DNA of 15,873 nucleotides from Pseudomonadota bacterium (GTDB lineage Bacteria > Pseudomonadota > Gammaproteobacteria > Pseudomonadales > UBA5518): positions 1-15,873 of the forward strand of contig CAUJIL010000138.1 of the NCBI GenBank assembly GCA_963204845.1, written 5' to 3'. The notes beneath the pieces are model-generated. The model was not told the origin of the DNA. It was given only the letters and a program-made list of their open reading frames with translations, and did no database searches. This document shows, piece after piece, positions 1 to 6,969 of the stretch. A program made the translations under genes and the position numbers. Within the stretch, counting starts at the first letter, position 1. Each line of letters starts with the position of its first letter.

Positions 1-483
1 CTGCGCGCGCCGCTCGGCCACTTCCGCCACCGCCTGCCGGCGGGCGGCCTCGGCGTCGTCCAGATCCTGCCGGCTCGCGAGCTGGCGGGCCGCCAGCGCC
101 GTGACGCGTTCGGCGCGCAGCGTCGCCGTGGTGGCCGCGGCCTCGGCGCGCGCCAGCGTGGCCTCGGCGCTGGCCGCCGCGGCCTCGTAGCTGTCGGGGT
201 CGATCAGGTACAGCGGCTGCCCCGCGGCGACGCTGGCACCTTCCTCGAACTGCCGTTCGCGCACGATGCCGCTGACCTGCGGGCGTACCTCGGCGACCAG
301 CGAGGCCGCGGTGCGACCCGGCAGTTCCACCTGCAGTGCGACCTCCCGCGCAGCCACCGTGATGAATCCGACCTCGGGCGGAGGTGCTGCCGGCGGGGCC
401 GCCGGCGCGCCGCGGTCGCAGCCACCCAGCAGCCCGAGCGCGGTGATCAGCGAACAGCGGGCCAGGTGGCGGATCGGGCGCAT
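1..483 (-). CDS. RND efflux periplasmic adaptor (AcrA/MexA-like lipoprotein), N-terminal part
   Basis: This is the first 161 residues of an open frame that leaves the window at base 1. The product should be the membrane-anchored periplasmic adaptor that joins an RND pump to an outer-membrane channel for multidrug export. Residues 1-22 form a lipoprotein signal ending in the lipobox LLGGC, with Cys22 as the lipidation site. An AcrA-like biotinyl-lipoyl segment follows: VELPGRT, then AEVRPQVSGIVRER, then an EGASVAAGQPLYLIDP stretch. After that comes the Ala/Glu/Arg-rich start of the alpha-helical hairpin. The ATG at 481-483 is preceded by an AGGAG ribosome site. It is transcribed divergently from the TetR gene, the classic acrR/acrA arrangement. 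The pump genes should lie beyond the window edge. The family call is firm; the substrate is unknown. Confidence 0.9.
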   Translation of the reverse strand, partial: MRPIRHLARCSLITALGLLGGCDRGAPAAPPAAPPPEVGFITVAAREVALQVELPGRTAASLVAEVRPQVSGIVRERQFEEGASVAAGQPLYLIDPDSYEAAAASAEATLARAEAAATTATLRAERVTALAARQLASRQDLDDAEAARRQAVAEVAERRAQ

Positions 484-536
484 CGGGTACTCCTGCTGCA
501 GCGGGGCGGTGGTTGCAATGATTGGATCGAGCGTTC

Positions 537-565
537 ATTCTATTTTTGTGTAGACTACCGGTCAA
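537..565 (-). promoter_or_regulatory. Sigma-70 promoter of the efflux adaptor gene
   Basis: On the minus strand, TTGACC (565-560) and TAGAAT (542-537) are separated by exactly 17 bases. This is the best sigma-70 match in the window. The predicted transcript starts near base 530, about 47 bases before the adaptor ATG. The region is markedly AT-richer than its surroundings. Not experimentally supported. Confidence 0.65.
551..565. promoter_or_regulatory. Candidate TetR-family operator
   Basis: TAGACTACCGGTCAA is an imperfect inverted repeat: TAGAC and the complement of GTCAA agree at 4 of 5 positions, around a 5-base centre. It covers the -35 box and part of the spacer of the efflux promoter. 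It also lies just upstream of a possible tetR -10 box (TACAAA, 579-584). Bound repressor would therefore be placed to block both directions. The link to the adjacent TetR protein rests on position and symmetry only. Confidence 0.5.
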
Positions 566-610
566 CGTCGATCGAGAGTACAAAGTGCCATTGCGCGGGA
601 GGGCATAGCG

Positions 611-1204
611 GTGGAAGCGGCCGGCGGGGTGAAGAAGCGCGCGCACGCGCGCCGCGAGCAGGTGCTGGATGCGGCGACCGCGTGTTTCCGGCGCCACGGG
701 TTCCATGCGGCGAGCATGGCCGAGATCTCGCGCGAGGCCGGCATGAGCGTCGGTCACATCTACCACTATTTCAGCGGCAAGGAGGCGATCATCGCGGCGA
801 TCGTCGAGCGCGAGCAGCAGGAGATACTCGAGGTCGACGACGGCATCCGCAGCCAGCCCGATTTGGGGCGCGCACTGGTCGAGCATGCCCCGCGCGGGCT
901 GCAGCGGGCGCTCGACGGGGCCAGCGGACCGCTGCTGCTCGAGGTGCTGGCGGAAGCCGCACGCAATCCTGCCATCGCCTCGATGGTGCGCGAAGCCGAT
1001 GCCGAGGTGCGGCGTCGCATCGGCAGCACGCTGCTCGCCGCGACCGCAGGCAGTGGCGAACTGGCCGATCTGCAGGGACGGCTGGAAGTGCTGGGTGCCC
1101 TGTTCGGCGGGCTGGCCATACGCGCGGTGCGCAATCCCGGACTGGATCGGGAGTCGACGGCGCGCGCCATGCAGCGGGTGATCGGCGCCTTGCTCGAACC
1201 GTGA
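611..1204 (+). CDS. TetR/AcrR-family transcriptional regulator
   Basis: A 197-residue protein of normal length for the family. The DNA-binding domain spans about residues 14-60: helix 1 (REQVLDAATACFRRHGF), then the helix-turn-helix with MAEISREAGMS and the hallmark IYHYFSGKEAI. The rest is a helical ligand-binding and dimerization domain with a PLLLEVLAEAARNP segment. The start is a GTG at 611 preceded by GGGAGGG; no ATG fits the conserved domain start. The divergent RND adaptor makes it a likely local repressor of that pump, relieved by pump substrates. The last base of its TGA stop is the first base of a small palindromic repeat. The ligand cannot be predicted. Confidence 0.9.
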   Translation: MEAAGGVKKRAHARREQVLDAATACFRRHGFHAASMAEISREAGMSVGHIYHYFSGKEAIIAAIVEREQQEILEVDDGIRSQPDLGRALVEHAPRGLQRALDGASGPLLLEVLAEAARNPAIASMVREADAEVRRRIGSTLLAATAGSGELADLQGRLEVLGALFGGLAIRAVRNPGLDRESTARAMQRVIGALLEP

Positions 1205-1268
1205 GAGGGTGTCGCAAAACCTCTCGACGTGGGGCGGTGCCGGCGCGCGGGTTGTTGCGACAGTCTCT
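1204..1268. repeat. Short MITE-like palindromic element
   Basis: A 65-base element bounded by imperfect inverted ends: AGAGGGTGTCGCAA (1204-1217) and TTGCGACAGTCTCT (1255-1268), which pair at 12 of 14 positions. The first ~47 bases closely match the left part of the longer element at 13055-13229, including CCTCTCG and a GGTGCC-GCGCGCGG stretch. The roughly 110-base centre of the long copy is missing. It sits in the 79-base gap between the convergent tetR and LysR genes, so it could help end transcription from both sides, though it lacks the T-run of an intrinsic terminator. Confidence 0.7.
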
Positions 1269-1283
1269 TGAGCCGTAGCGTCC

Positions 1284-2195
1284 TCAGGCAGGAGCAGCCG
1301 AATCCAGAACCGAGCCGCGTGGCGCGACCACCGACTCTCGCAGCAACTCGGCCAGGCGCGTGACGGCGGGCCCGGGTGCTTCGGGTTCCGCGATCACGAG
1401 GTAGAGATCGACCCAGCGCACGGCACCGCTCGCCAGCGGCAGCGCTGCCAGCGCGCCACTTTCCAGTTCGCTGCGGATGCTGCTGCGTGGGATCCACGCG
1501 AAGCCGAGGCCGCGGCGCAGCGCTGCGATCGAGGTGGACGGGTGCGATACCGTGAGTCGCCGCTCGGCGCCCAGCCAGCCGGCGTCGGTGCGCAGGTGCA
1601 CGCCGGAATCGCGCACCACGATCTGCTGGTGCCGGCGCAGGTCTTCCAGCGTCGCGTCGCGGCCGAGCGCGTGCAGCGGGTGCGCCGGATGCGCGACGGC
1701 GACGAACTCGAGTCGCAGCAACGACTCACCCAGGAAACCGGGCGGGACCTGCGGCGTGATGACCAGCGCGGCTCGTCGCTGCAGCAATGCCTCGGTGCTA
1801 CCGGAAAGCACCGTCTCGAGCAGTTCAACGCGGGTCTCCGGACTCTCGCGGCCGAACGCCGCCAGCGCGCCGAACAGCGCCTCGCGCGGAAACACCACAT
1901 CGACGGCCACCGTGATCCGTGCTTCCCATCCCTGGGCCAGCGTGGTGGCGAGGCGTTGCAAGGCATCCGCGTCGGCCAGCAGGTGGCGGGCGCGCCGCAG
2001 CAGGATCTCGCCGGCCGGCGTCAGTACCGCGCGACGCCCCTGCAACGCGATCAACCGCACGCCGAGCGCAGCCTGCAGTTGTTTCACCGCGTGGCTGACG
2101 GTGGACTGGCTCTTGCGCAGGTGGTCGGCCGCCGGTGCGAAGCCACCCTGATCGATAACCGCGGCGAGGAAACGCCATTGTTCCAGTGTGCTCAT
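1284..2195 (-). CDS. LysR-family transcriptional regulator
   Basis: A 303-residue protein with the standard LysR layout. The winged helix-turn-helix is at residues 1-60, with FLAAVIDQGGFAPAADHL, QSTVSHAVKQLQAALG and the LTPAG end of the wing. A periplasmic-binding-type effector domain follows from about residue 90. I chose the ATG at 2193-2195 (MSTLEQW). An in-frame ATG at 2201 and a TTG at 2207 would add two or four residues but would overlap the candidate autoregulatory box, and none of the three has a clear ribosome site. It is divergent from the pirin / cytochrome b561 / YceI genes, which are its likely targets. The inducer is unknown. Confidence 0.9.
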   Translation of the reverse strand: MSTLEQWRFLAAVIDQGGFAPAADHLRKSQSTVSHAVKQLQAALGVRLIALQGRRAVLTPAGEILLRRARHLLADADALQRLATTLAQGWEARITVAVDVVFPREALFGALAAFGRESPETRVELLETVLSGSTEALLQRRAALVITPQVPPGFLGESLLRLEFVAVAHPAHPLHALGRDATLEDLRRHQQIVVRDSGVHLRTDAGWLGAERRLTVSHPSTSIAALRRGLGFAWIPRSSIRSELESGALAALPLASGAVRWVDLYLVIAEPEAPGPAVTRLAELLRESVVAPRGSVLDSAAPA

Positions 2196-2199
2196 ATGC

Positions 2200-2227
2200 A
2201 TCGACAATATCGATTGAAATGATCGAT
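2200..2227. promoter_or_regulatory. LysR-type binding region (T-N11-A box plus second palindrome)
   Basis: TCGACAATATCGA at 2201-2213 is a symmetric T-N11-A motif, the LysR-family consensus form: perfect TCGA arms around a 5-base centre. A further ATCGAT lies at 2222-2227, so ATCGAT occurs twice, at 2209-2214 and 2222-2227, separated by 7 bases. This gives a strong recognition box and a second site nearer the pirin gene, as in the usual recognition and activation layout. It sits in the spacer between the divergent LysR and pirin genes. Confidence 0.55.
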
Positions 2228-2277
2228 TTTTAGCAGTTTATCTTCGAAAAAACCAATGTAGTCTGGTCACCAGTGAT

Positions 2278-2283
2278 GAGGAG
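2278..2283 (+). promoter_or_regulatory. Ribosome binding site deciding the pirin start
   Basis: GAGGAG at 2278-2283 lies 7 bases before the ATG at 2291. In-frame GTG 2273 and ATG 2276 lie before or at the edge of this site and have no ribosome site of their own, so 2291 is the better start. Confidence 0.7.
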
Positions 2284-2290
2284 TACACCT

Positions 2291-3235
2291 ATGAGTCTTC
2301 GTGAGCTGCGGACCGTGGTGACGGGCCGGCCGGCGCTGGATGGGGCCGGGGTGCGCATCCTGCGCACGCTGGGGAACCATCGGCACGCGCTGGACCCGTT
2401 CCTGATGCTCGACGAGATCCGTTCCGGCGACGAGGCGGACTTCATCGGCGGCTTTCCGCCGCATCCCCACCGCGGCATCGAAACACTGACCCTGATGCTG
2501 CGGGGCGGTTTCGAGCACCGTGATCACCTGGGACATCGCGCGGAACTGCGTGACGGCGGGGCGCAGTGGATGTCCACCGGGCGGGGCGTGATCCACTCCG
2601 AGATGCCGCTGCGCTCGCCGGACGGCCTCCACGGTTTCCAGCTCTGGATCAACCTGCCCGCGCGCGACAAGCTGAAGGAACCCGAATACGCCCAGGTCGA
2701 CGCGGACCAGCTGCCGTGGCACGGGTTCGGGGACGGCGCGCGTGCGCGCGTCTTCGCCGGTGCGTGGTCGCTCGACGGGCACACCGTGCGCAGTCCGCTG
2801 GCGCGGCTGGCCGCGTCGGCGCGGGTGCTGGAACTGCTGCTGCCGGCAGGTCACGCGTGCGTGCTGGACGTGGCGCCGGGCGATACCGCGCTGGTCTACG
2901 TGATCGACGGCGCGCTGGCCGAGGGCGTGGGCGCCGGCAGCGCCGCGATCTTCGATTCCGGCGCGGCGCTGGGCGTGCGTGCGGGACCCGACGGGACGCA
3001 CGCGCTGGTGCTTGCGGGCACGCCGATTGGTGAACCGATCGCGCAGCACGGACCCTTCGTGATGAACACCGACGAGGAGATCCGCGAGACCATCGAAGCC
3101 TATCGCAATGGCAGCTTGACCGAACCGGCACGCACGGCCGGCACCTGGCCGCGCAAGCCGCGGCCGGGTGCGCACGAGGTGCTTGTCGCCGATGCGCGAC
3201 CGGGGCAGGATCATGCCTTCAGCCCCGCGGGCTGA
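2291..3235 (+). CDS. Pirin family protein (bicupin, possible quercetinase-like)
   Basis: A 314-residue pirin. The N-terminal cupin carries the metal-ligand set of the family: PHPHRG (His58 and His60), then a 3-His/Glu completion in GRGVIHSE (His102, Glu104). FLMLDE and GFPPHPHRGIETLT are signature stretches. The C-terminal cupin follows from about residue 170. Family members bind Fe or another metal. Some have quercetin 2,3-dioxygenase activity, others act as redox or stress-response proteins, and the sequence does not say which applies here. It is the first gene of a tight operon: the stop is 14 bases before the cytochrome b561 start. The upstream divergent LysR gene and its box suggest LysR control, a common pairing for bacterial pirins. 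Confidence 0.9.
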   Translation: MSLRELRTVVTGRPALDGAGVRILRTLGNHRHALDPFLMLDEIRSGDEADFIGGFPPHPHRGIETLTLMLRGGFEHRDHLGHRAELRDGGAQWMSTGRGVIHSEMPLRSPDGLHGFQLWINLPARDKLKEPEYAQVDADQLPWHGFGDGARARVFAGAWSLDGHTVRSPLARLAASARVLELLLPAGHACVLDVAPGDTALVYVIDGALAEGVGAGSAAIFDSGAALGVRAGPDGTHALVLAGTPIGEPIAQHGPFVMNTDEEIRETIEAYRNGSLTEPARTAGTWPRKPRPGAHEVLVADARPGQDHAFSPAG

Positions 3236-3249
3236 CAGGGAGGTGCCGC

Positions 3250-3840
3250 ATGACGCAGTGGCGCAATTCCGCCGAACGCTACGGCCTGGTGGCCATCGTG
3301 CTGCACTGGCTGGTGGCGCTCACCGTGTGCGGCCTGTTCGGGCTCGGCCTGTGGATGGTCGATCTCGACTACTACGACGCGTGGTACCGTCGCGGGCCCG
3401 CGCTGCACAAGAGTGTCGGCCTGACGCTGTTCGCGGTGCTGCTCCTGCGCGTGGGGTGGCGCCGGTGGAGTCCGCCGCCGCTGCCGCCGTCGACGCATAC
3501 CGCGCTGGAGCGGCGTGCGGCGCGGGTCGCGCATCTGCTGCTGTACCTGCTGCTGTTCGCGCTGGCATGCTCCGGCTACCTGATATCCACCGCCGACGGA
3601 CGCCCGATCCCGGTGTTCGGGCTGTTCGAGGTGCCGGCGCTGCCGGCGCTGGTCGAGGATCAGGAAGACGTGGCCGGCGCGATCCACGCGTGGCTGGCGT
3701 GGAGCCTGGTGGCGCTCGTCGCAGTACATGCGCTGGCCGCGTTCAAACACCATTTCATCGACCGCGACGCGACGCTGAGGCGCATGCTGGGCGTCGCGCG
3801 CAATCCTTTACGTTCGTCAACCGAGGAGAACCGACCATGA
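3250..3840 (+). CDS. Cytochrome b561 (YceJ/CybB-like), inner membrane
   Basis: A 196-residue four-helix membrane protein carrying b-type heme and probably passing electrons to or from quinones. Four conserved histidines match the E. coli family: His19 in helix 1 (IVLHW), His53 (ALHKSVG), and His146 and His160 in helix 4. The last pair has the 14-residue spacing of the known ligands. Helices lie roughly at 12-35, 52-70, 93-112 and 143-165. GGGAGG immediately precedes the ATG at 3250. The stop overlaps the yceI start (ATGA), indicating translational coupling. The yceJ-yceI pairing is also found in E. coli, so the two products probably work together at the periplasmic face. Confidence 0.9.
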   Translation: MTQWRNSAERYGLVAIVLHWLVALTVCGLFGLGLWMVDLDYYDAWYRRGPALHKSVGLTLFAVLLLRVGWRRWSPPPLPPSTHTALERRAARVAHLLLYLLLFALACSGYLISTADGRPIPVFGLFEVPALPALVEDQEDVAGAIHAWLAWSLVALVAVHALAAFKHHFIDRDATLRRMLGVARNPLRSSTEENRP

Positions 3841-4415
3841 AGATCCGTAACCTGTTCAGCGCCATCGCACTGGGACTCACCGTTGCAGCGGCCCCCGCCA
3901 CGGCGGCCGAGTACGTCATCGACAAGGAGGGCCAGCACGCCTTCGTCAACTTCAAGATCAGCCACCTGGGCTACAGCTGGCTGTACGGCACCTTCCGTGA
4001 CTTCGACGGGCGCTTCTCCTTCGATGCCGCGCAGCCGGAGGCGAGCTCGGTGCAGGTGGAGATCCGCACCGCGAGCGTGGATTCGAACCACGCCGAACGT
4101 GACAAGCATCTGCGTGGCAGCGACTTCCTCAACACCGGCAAGCACCCGGAGGCCAGCTTCGTGTCCACCGGTGTCAAGTCCACTGGCGAAGGCAGCTTCG
4201 ACATCAGCGGCAATCTCACGCTGAACGGGGTGACGCGTCCAGTCACGATCGACGCCAGGCTGCTAGGCGAGGGTGCCGATCCCTGGGGCGGCTACCGGGC
4301 CGGCTTCGAGGGCTCGACGCGCATCGCGCTCAAGGACTTCGCGATCGCCAAGGACCTCGGTCCGGCCTCGCAGGAAGTCGAGCTGATCCTCTCCGTCGAA
4401 GGCGTGCGCCAGTAG
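3837..4415 (+). CDS. yceI: YceI-family periplasmic lipid-binding protein
   Basis: A 192-residue secreted lipocalin-like beta-barrel. Residues 1-24 are a Sec signal peptide with a likely cut after ATAA. The mature part has family signatures: YVIDKEGQHAFVNFKISHLGYSW, GTFRDFDGRFSFD, then SVDSNHAERDKHLRGSDFL and LTLNGVTRPV. Homologues bind isoprenoid chains (a quinone precursor in some structures), which fits coupling to the quinone-active cytochrome b561 gene; this functional link is inference. GAGGAG lies upstream of the ATG, and the ATG overlaps the stop of the preceding gene. The TAG stop is part of the GTAG head of a REP palindrome, so the repeat abuts the coding end exactly. Confidence 0.93.
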   Translation: MKIRNLFSAIALGLTVAAAPATAAEYVIDKEGQHAFVNFKISHLGYSWLYGTFRDFDGRFSFDAAQPEASSVQVEIRTASVDSNHAERDKHLRGSDFLNTGKHPEASFVSTGVKSTGEGSFDISGNLTLNGVTRPVTIDARLLGEGADPWGGYRAGFEGSTRIALKDFAIAKDLGPASQEVELILSVEGVRQ

Positions 4416-4545
4416 ATCCGGGCTGTGCCCGGACATACACCCCGTTCGGCCACAGGCCGAACCTGCGCGGACATTCGCCCGTAGGTCCGGGCTGTGCCCG
4501 GACATGAATTGTTCGGCCACAGGCCGAACCTGCGCGGACATTTGT
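4412..4545. repeat. REP array A: four GTAG/GCAG-headed palindromes in two tandem modules
   Basis: Four near-perfect hairpins with 7-base stems and 3-base loops. TCCGGGC-TGT-GCCCGGA is on the plus strand at 4417-4433 and 4486-4502. TTCGGCC-ACA-GGCCGAA, the minus-strand type, is at 4445-4461 and 4512-4528. Plus units start with GTAG (4412-4415 and 4481-4484), the head known from REP sequences mobilised by RAYT/TnpA-REP transposases. Both minus units read GCAG at that place. The pattern plus/minus is repeated in tandem, each module ending with TGCGCGGACATT. The first GTAG contains the yceI stop codon. The same array occurs inverted at 6845-6969. The array may also act as a transcription barrier after yceI. 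Confidence 0.85.
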
Positions 4546-4635
4546 TCGGGCACGGGAGGCCGCCGCACGCTGGCACCGCGCCACGGCCAGGTGTTTTGCA
4601 GAAAGCCCGACCGGCCGAATCCGCGCCGCGCACGT

Positions 4636-4641
4636 TACAAT
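4636..4641 (+). promoter_or_regulatory. Likely -10 element of the sulfotransferase gene
   Basis: TACAAT in a GTTACAAT context, 42 bases before the sulfotransferase ATG. No good -35 hexamer lies 16-18 bases upstream, so the promoter may be weak or activator-dependent. The rest of the 4546-4683 spacer shows nothing recognisable. Confidence 0.4.
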
Positions 4642-4683
4642 CACCGGCCCACGCGAATTCCGCACCGACTACCCGAGGACCCG

Positions 4684-5952
4684 ATGAGCAACGAGATCCA
4701 CCTCGACGACCTGGCCGCACCGGTGTTGAGCGAAACCCAGCGCCAGGCCTTGCAGTGGGCCGAGACGGTTCACATGGACTTCGGCGAGCAATCCATTCTC
4801 GACGAGGCGCGTGCACTGACCGGGTTGTCGGATTTCGGCGCCGATGACTTCCGCGTGCGGCTCGGCTTGCTGCGCGACGAATGGAGCGCCGATCCCGAGC
4901 TGACCGCGCTCGCGCGCATCTCGCTGCGCAACTACCTCGTCCGCTACGCGGCCAATCGCCTGCTGATCCACGACACGCTGCAGCGCCACCCGGAAATCCT
5001 CGACGAGCGCATCGAGCGCCCGCTAATCGTCGTCGGTCTGCCGCGCTCGGGCACCACGCACATGGTGAACCTGCTGGCGGCGGACGACCGGCTGCATTCG
5101 CTGCCGTTGTGGGAGTCCTACGAGCCGGTCCCGCGCCCCGGCGAGGCACTGCTGCCCGATGGCAGCGATCCGCGCTACCGGCGCTGCGCCGAGGCGTGGG
5201 AAGGCATGCAGCGCATGACGCCGTTCATTGCCGCCATGCACCCGATGGAACCGGACCACATCCACGAGGAACTCGAACTCATGGGGCCGGACTTCGCGTC
5301 GTACAACTTCGAGTGGCTCGCGATGTCGCCACGCTGGCGCGATCACTACTATGCCACCGACCAGACGCCGCACTACGAGTACATGAAGAACGTGCTGAAA
5401 CTGCTGCAGTGGCAGCGACGGCAGGCCGGGCAGGGCCACAAACGCTGGGTGCTGAAGTGTCCGCAGCATCTGGAGCAGTTGCCGGTGCTGGACCGCGTGT
5501 TCCCGGATGCCACCGTGATCGTCACGCATCGCGATCCGGTGGCGGTTATCCAGTCCTCGATCACGATGCAGGCCTACAGCCAGCGCATCAACCGGCGGCG
5601 CGTCGCAATGCGCGAACTGGTCGCGTACTGGAGCGACCGCATCGAGCACCTGTTGCGCGCCTGCGTGCGTGACCGCGATCTGCTGCCAGCCGCGCGCAGT
5701 TTCGATTCCCCGTTCCACGAGTTCATGGCCGACGAGATCGGCACCATGACGAAGGTGTACGAGCGGGCCGGACTGGAGTTCACGCCCACGGCGCGCGAGC
5801 GCCTGGAGCGCTACGTCGCCGAGCATCCGCGCGGCAAGGAAGGGAAAGTGGTGTACCGGCTCGCGCGCGATTTCGGCGTCGATCCGGCGGCGCTGCGCGA
5901 GCGTTTCGCGTTCTACTTCGAACGCTTCCCGGTGCGCGCCGAGGTGCGCTGA
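4684..5952 (+). CDS. Sulfotransferase family protein (Sulfotransfer_3 type)
   Basis: A 422-residue cytoplasmic PAPS-dependent sulfotransferase. The 5'-phosphosulfate-binding loop is LPRSGTTHMVNLL (residues about 119-131). The 3'-phosphate-binding segment is VIVTHRDPVAVIQSS (about 280-294). WVLKCPQHLEQLP before it is typical of this branch, as is the long helical N-terminal region ahead of the P-loop. Such proteins transfer sulfate to a hydroxyl or amine of small molecules; members are frequent in steroid- and lipid-rich gene neighbourhoods, but the acceptor is unknown. GAGGA lies 5 bases before the ATG. In-frame starts as far upstream as 4504 would translate REP sequence and are rejected. It converges on the SDR gene, with both flanked by inverted REP arrays. 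Confidence 0.85.
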   Translation: MSNEIHLDDLAAPVLSETQRQALQWAETVHMDFGEQSILDEARALTGLSDFGADDFRVRLGLLRDEWSADPELTALARISLRNYLVRYAANRLLIHDTLQRHPEILDERIERPLIVVGLPRSGTTHMVNLLAADDRLHSLPLWESYEPVPRPGEALLPDGSDPRYRRCAEAWEGMQRMTPFIAAMHPMEPDHIHEELELMGPDFASYNFEWLAMSPRWRDHYYATDQTPHYEYMKNVLKLLQWQRRQAGQGHKRWVLKCPQHLEQLPVLDRVFPDATVIVTHRDPVAVIQSSITMQAYSQRINRRRVAMRELVAYWSDRIEHLLRACVRDRDLLPAARSFDSPFHEFMADEIGTMTKVYERAGLEFTPTARERLERYVAEHPRGKEGKVVYRLARDFGVDPAALRERFAFYFERFPVRAEVR

Positions 5953-5999
5953 GCGCTCGGCTCCGTCGCGTGTGTCTGCTTGCCGGACGGGCGCCGTGA

Positions 6000-6800
6000 T
6001 CAGGCGCCGCCCGCGAGCCAGGGCACCCCGTTGATGTGGCTGCCACCGTCGACGAACAGCGTGTTGCCGGTGACGTAACGGCAGTCTTCGCTCGCGAGGA
6101 ACAGCGCCACGCTGCCGATATCCGTTTCGGGGTCACCCATCCGGCCCATCGGGTTCAGCTTGAGCATCTCGGCCGCGTTGTCCGGCTGCGCGGTGGCGAA
6201 TGCCTGGTACGCTTCGGTCGCGGCTGCCGGACAGATGATGTTGCAGCAGATCTGGTGCCGCGCCCACTCGCGCGCGGCGGTGCGCGTCAGCGCGCGCAGC
6301 GCTTCCTTGGCCGCGTTGTAGTCCACGGTGTACGGATGCGCGTTCACGCCGTTCAGCGACGCGATATTGATGATGCGGCCCCAGTTGCGCTCGTGCATCA
6401 GCGGAAACACCGCCTGCATCGCCCACAGCGCCGCCATGTAGCCGATGCGGAACGCGTGGTCGAAGTCCGCGTCGGTTTTCGCTTCGACGCCGCCGAACGG
6501 TGCGCCGTCCGGGCGCCGCGCCCAAGCGTTGTTGACCAGGATGTCGGCGCTTCCGAACGCGTCGATCGTCGATCGCACCATCCGTTCGACCTGCGCCTTG
6601 TCGCAGACATCGACCTGCAGCGCCTGCGCGCGTGCGCCGAAATCGCGTTCGATGGCGGCTGCCGCTGCGTGTCCGGACTCCGCGTGGTACTCGGCGATAA
6701 CCACCGAGGCGCCTTCCGCCGCGAGGCGGCGCGCGATGCCCTTGCCGATGCCGGCGCCAGCGCCGGTCACGATCGCCACGCGTCCGTCGAGTCTGCCCAT
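6000..6800 (-). CDS. Short-chain dehydrogenase/reductase (SDR)
   Basis: A 266-residue classical SDR. The Rossmann motif TGAGAGIG is at residues 12-19. Glu37 at the end of beta-2 suggests NAD(H) rather than NADP(H). NNAW is at 90-93. The catalytic set is Ser148 (NIASLNG), Tyr161 and Lys165 (YNAAK). The C-terminal GNTLFVDGG is also typical. It interconverts an alcohol and a ketone; with the adjacent ketosteroid-dehydrogenase-like gene, a hydroxysteroid or similar alicyclic alcohol is plausible but unproven. The ATG at 6798-6800 has GGGAG upstream. A longer frame starting at 6956 only translates REP repeats. It lies downstream of the thiolase and flavoprotein genes on the same strand, with REP array B between. 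Confidence 0.9.
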   Translation of the reverse strand: MGRLDGRVAIVTGAGAGIGKGIARRLAAEGASVVIAEYHAESGHAAAAAIERDFGARAQALQVDVCDKAQVERMVRSTIDAFGSADILVNNAWARRPDGAPFGGVEAKTDADFDHAFRIGYMAALWAMQAVFPLMHERNWGRIINIASLNGVNAHPYTVDYNAAKEALRALTRTAAREWARHQICCNIICPAAATEAYQAFATAQPDNAAEMLKLNPMGRMGDPETDIGSVALFLASEDCRYVTGNTLFVDGGSHINGVPWLAGGA

Positions 6801-6844
6801 GCTGCCGCGCTCCCAGGTCCAGACGACCACGTTGCTGGTTTGAC

Positions 6845-6969
6845 GTAGGTTCGGCCTGTGGCCGAACGGGGTTTGCACGAATGTCCGGGCACAGCCCGGA
6901 CCTACGCGAACGATGTCCGGTGTAGGTTCGGCCTGTGGCCGAACATGTCCGGGCACAGCCCGGACCTAC
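6845..6969. repeat. REP array B: four GTAG-headed palindromes, inverted copy of array A
   Basis: Hairpins TTCGGCC-TGT-GGCCGAA at 6850-6866 and 6927-6943 (plus-oriented, GTAG heads at 6845 and 6922) alternate with TCCGGGC-ACA-GCCCGGA at 6884-6900 and 6948-6964 (minus-oriented, heads GTAG on the minus strand). Read on the minus strand, the order and orientation of the four units equal those of array A, with the CGGACAT spacer motif also shared. The outermost minus-strand head (6969-6966) supplies the TAG stop of the ketosteroid-dehydrogenase-like gene. The array fills most of the 165-base gap to the SDR gene, where no clear promoter is visible. Confidence 0.85.

Noticed and set aside
4412..4545. 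Repeat-spacer look reminiscent of a short CRISPR array
   Set aside because: The repeats are short alternating-orientation hairpins of two stem types, with GTAG heads and variable short spacing, and there are no cas genes. This is a REP array.
4504..4683. Upstream extension of the sulfotransferase frame to 4504
   Set aside because: It reads through REP sequence and past the probable promoter. The ATG at 4684 has a good ribosome site.
5953..5999. Terminator between the convergent sulfotransferase and SDR genes
   Set aside because: No stable hairpin with a T-run is visible in this 47-base gap.
6801..6956. N-terminal extension of the SDR reading frame to 6956
   Set aside because: The added residues are translated REP palindromes (GPGCARTF, GHRPNLRQ). 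The family start MGRLDGRVAIVTG with GGGAG upstream lies at 6800.
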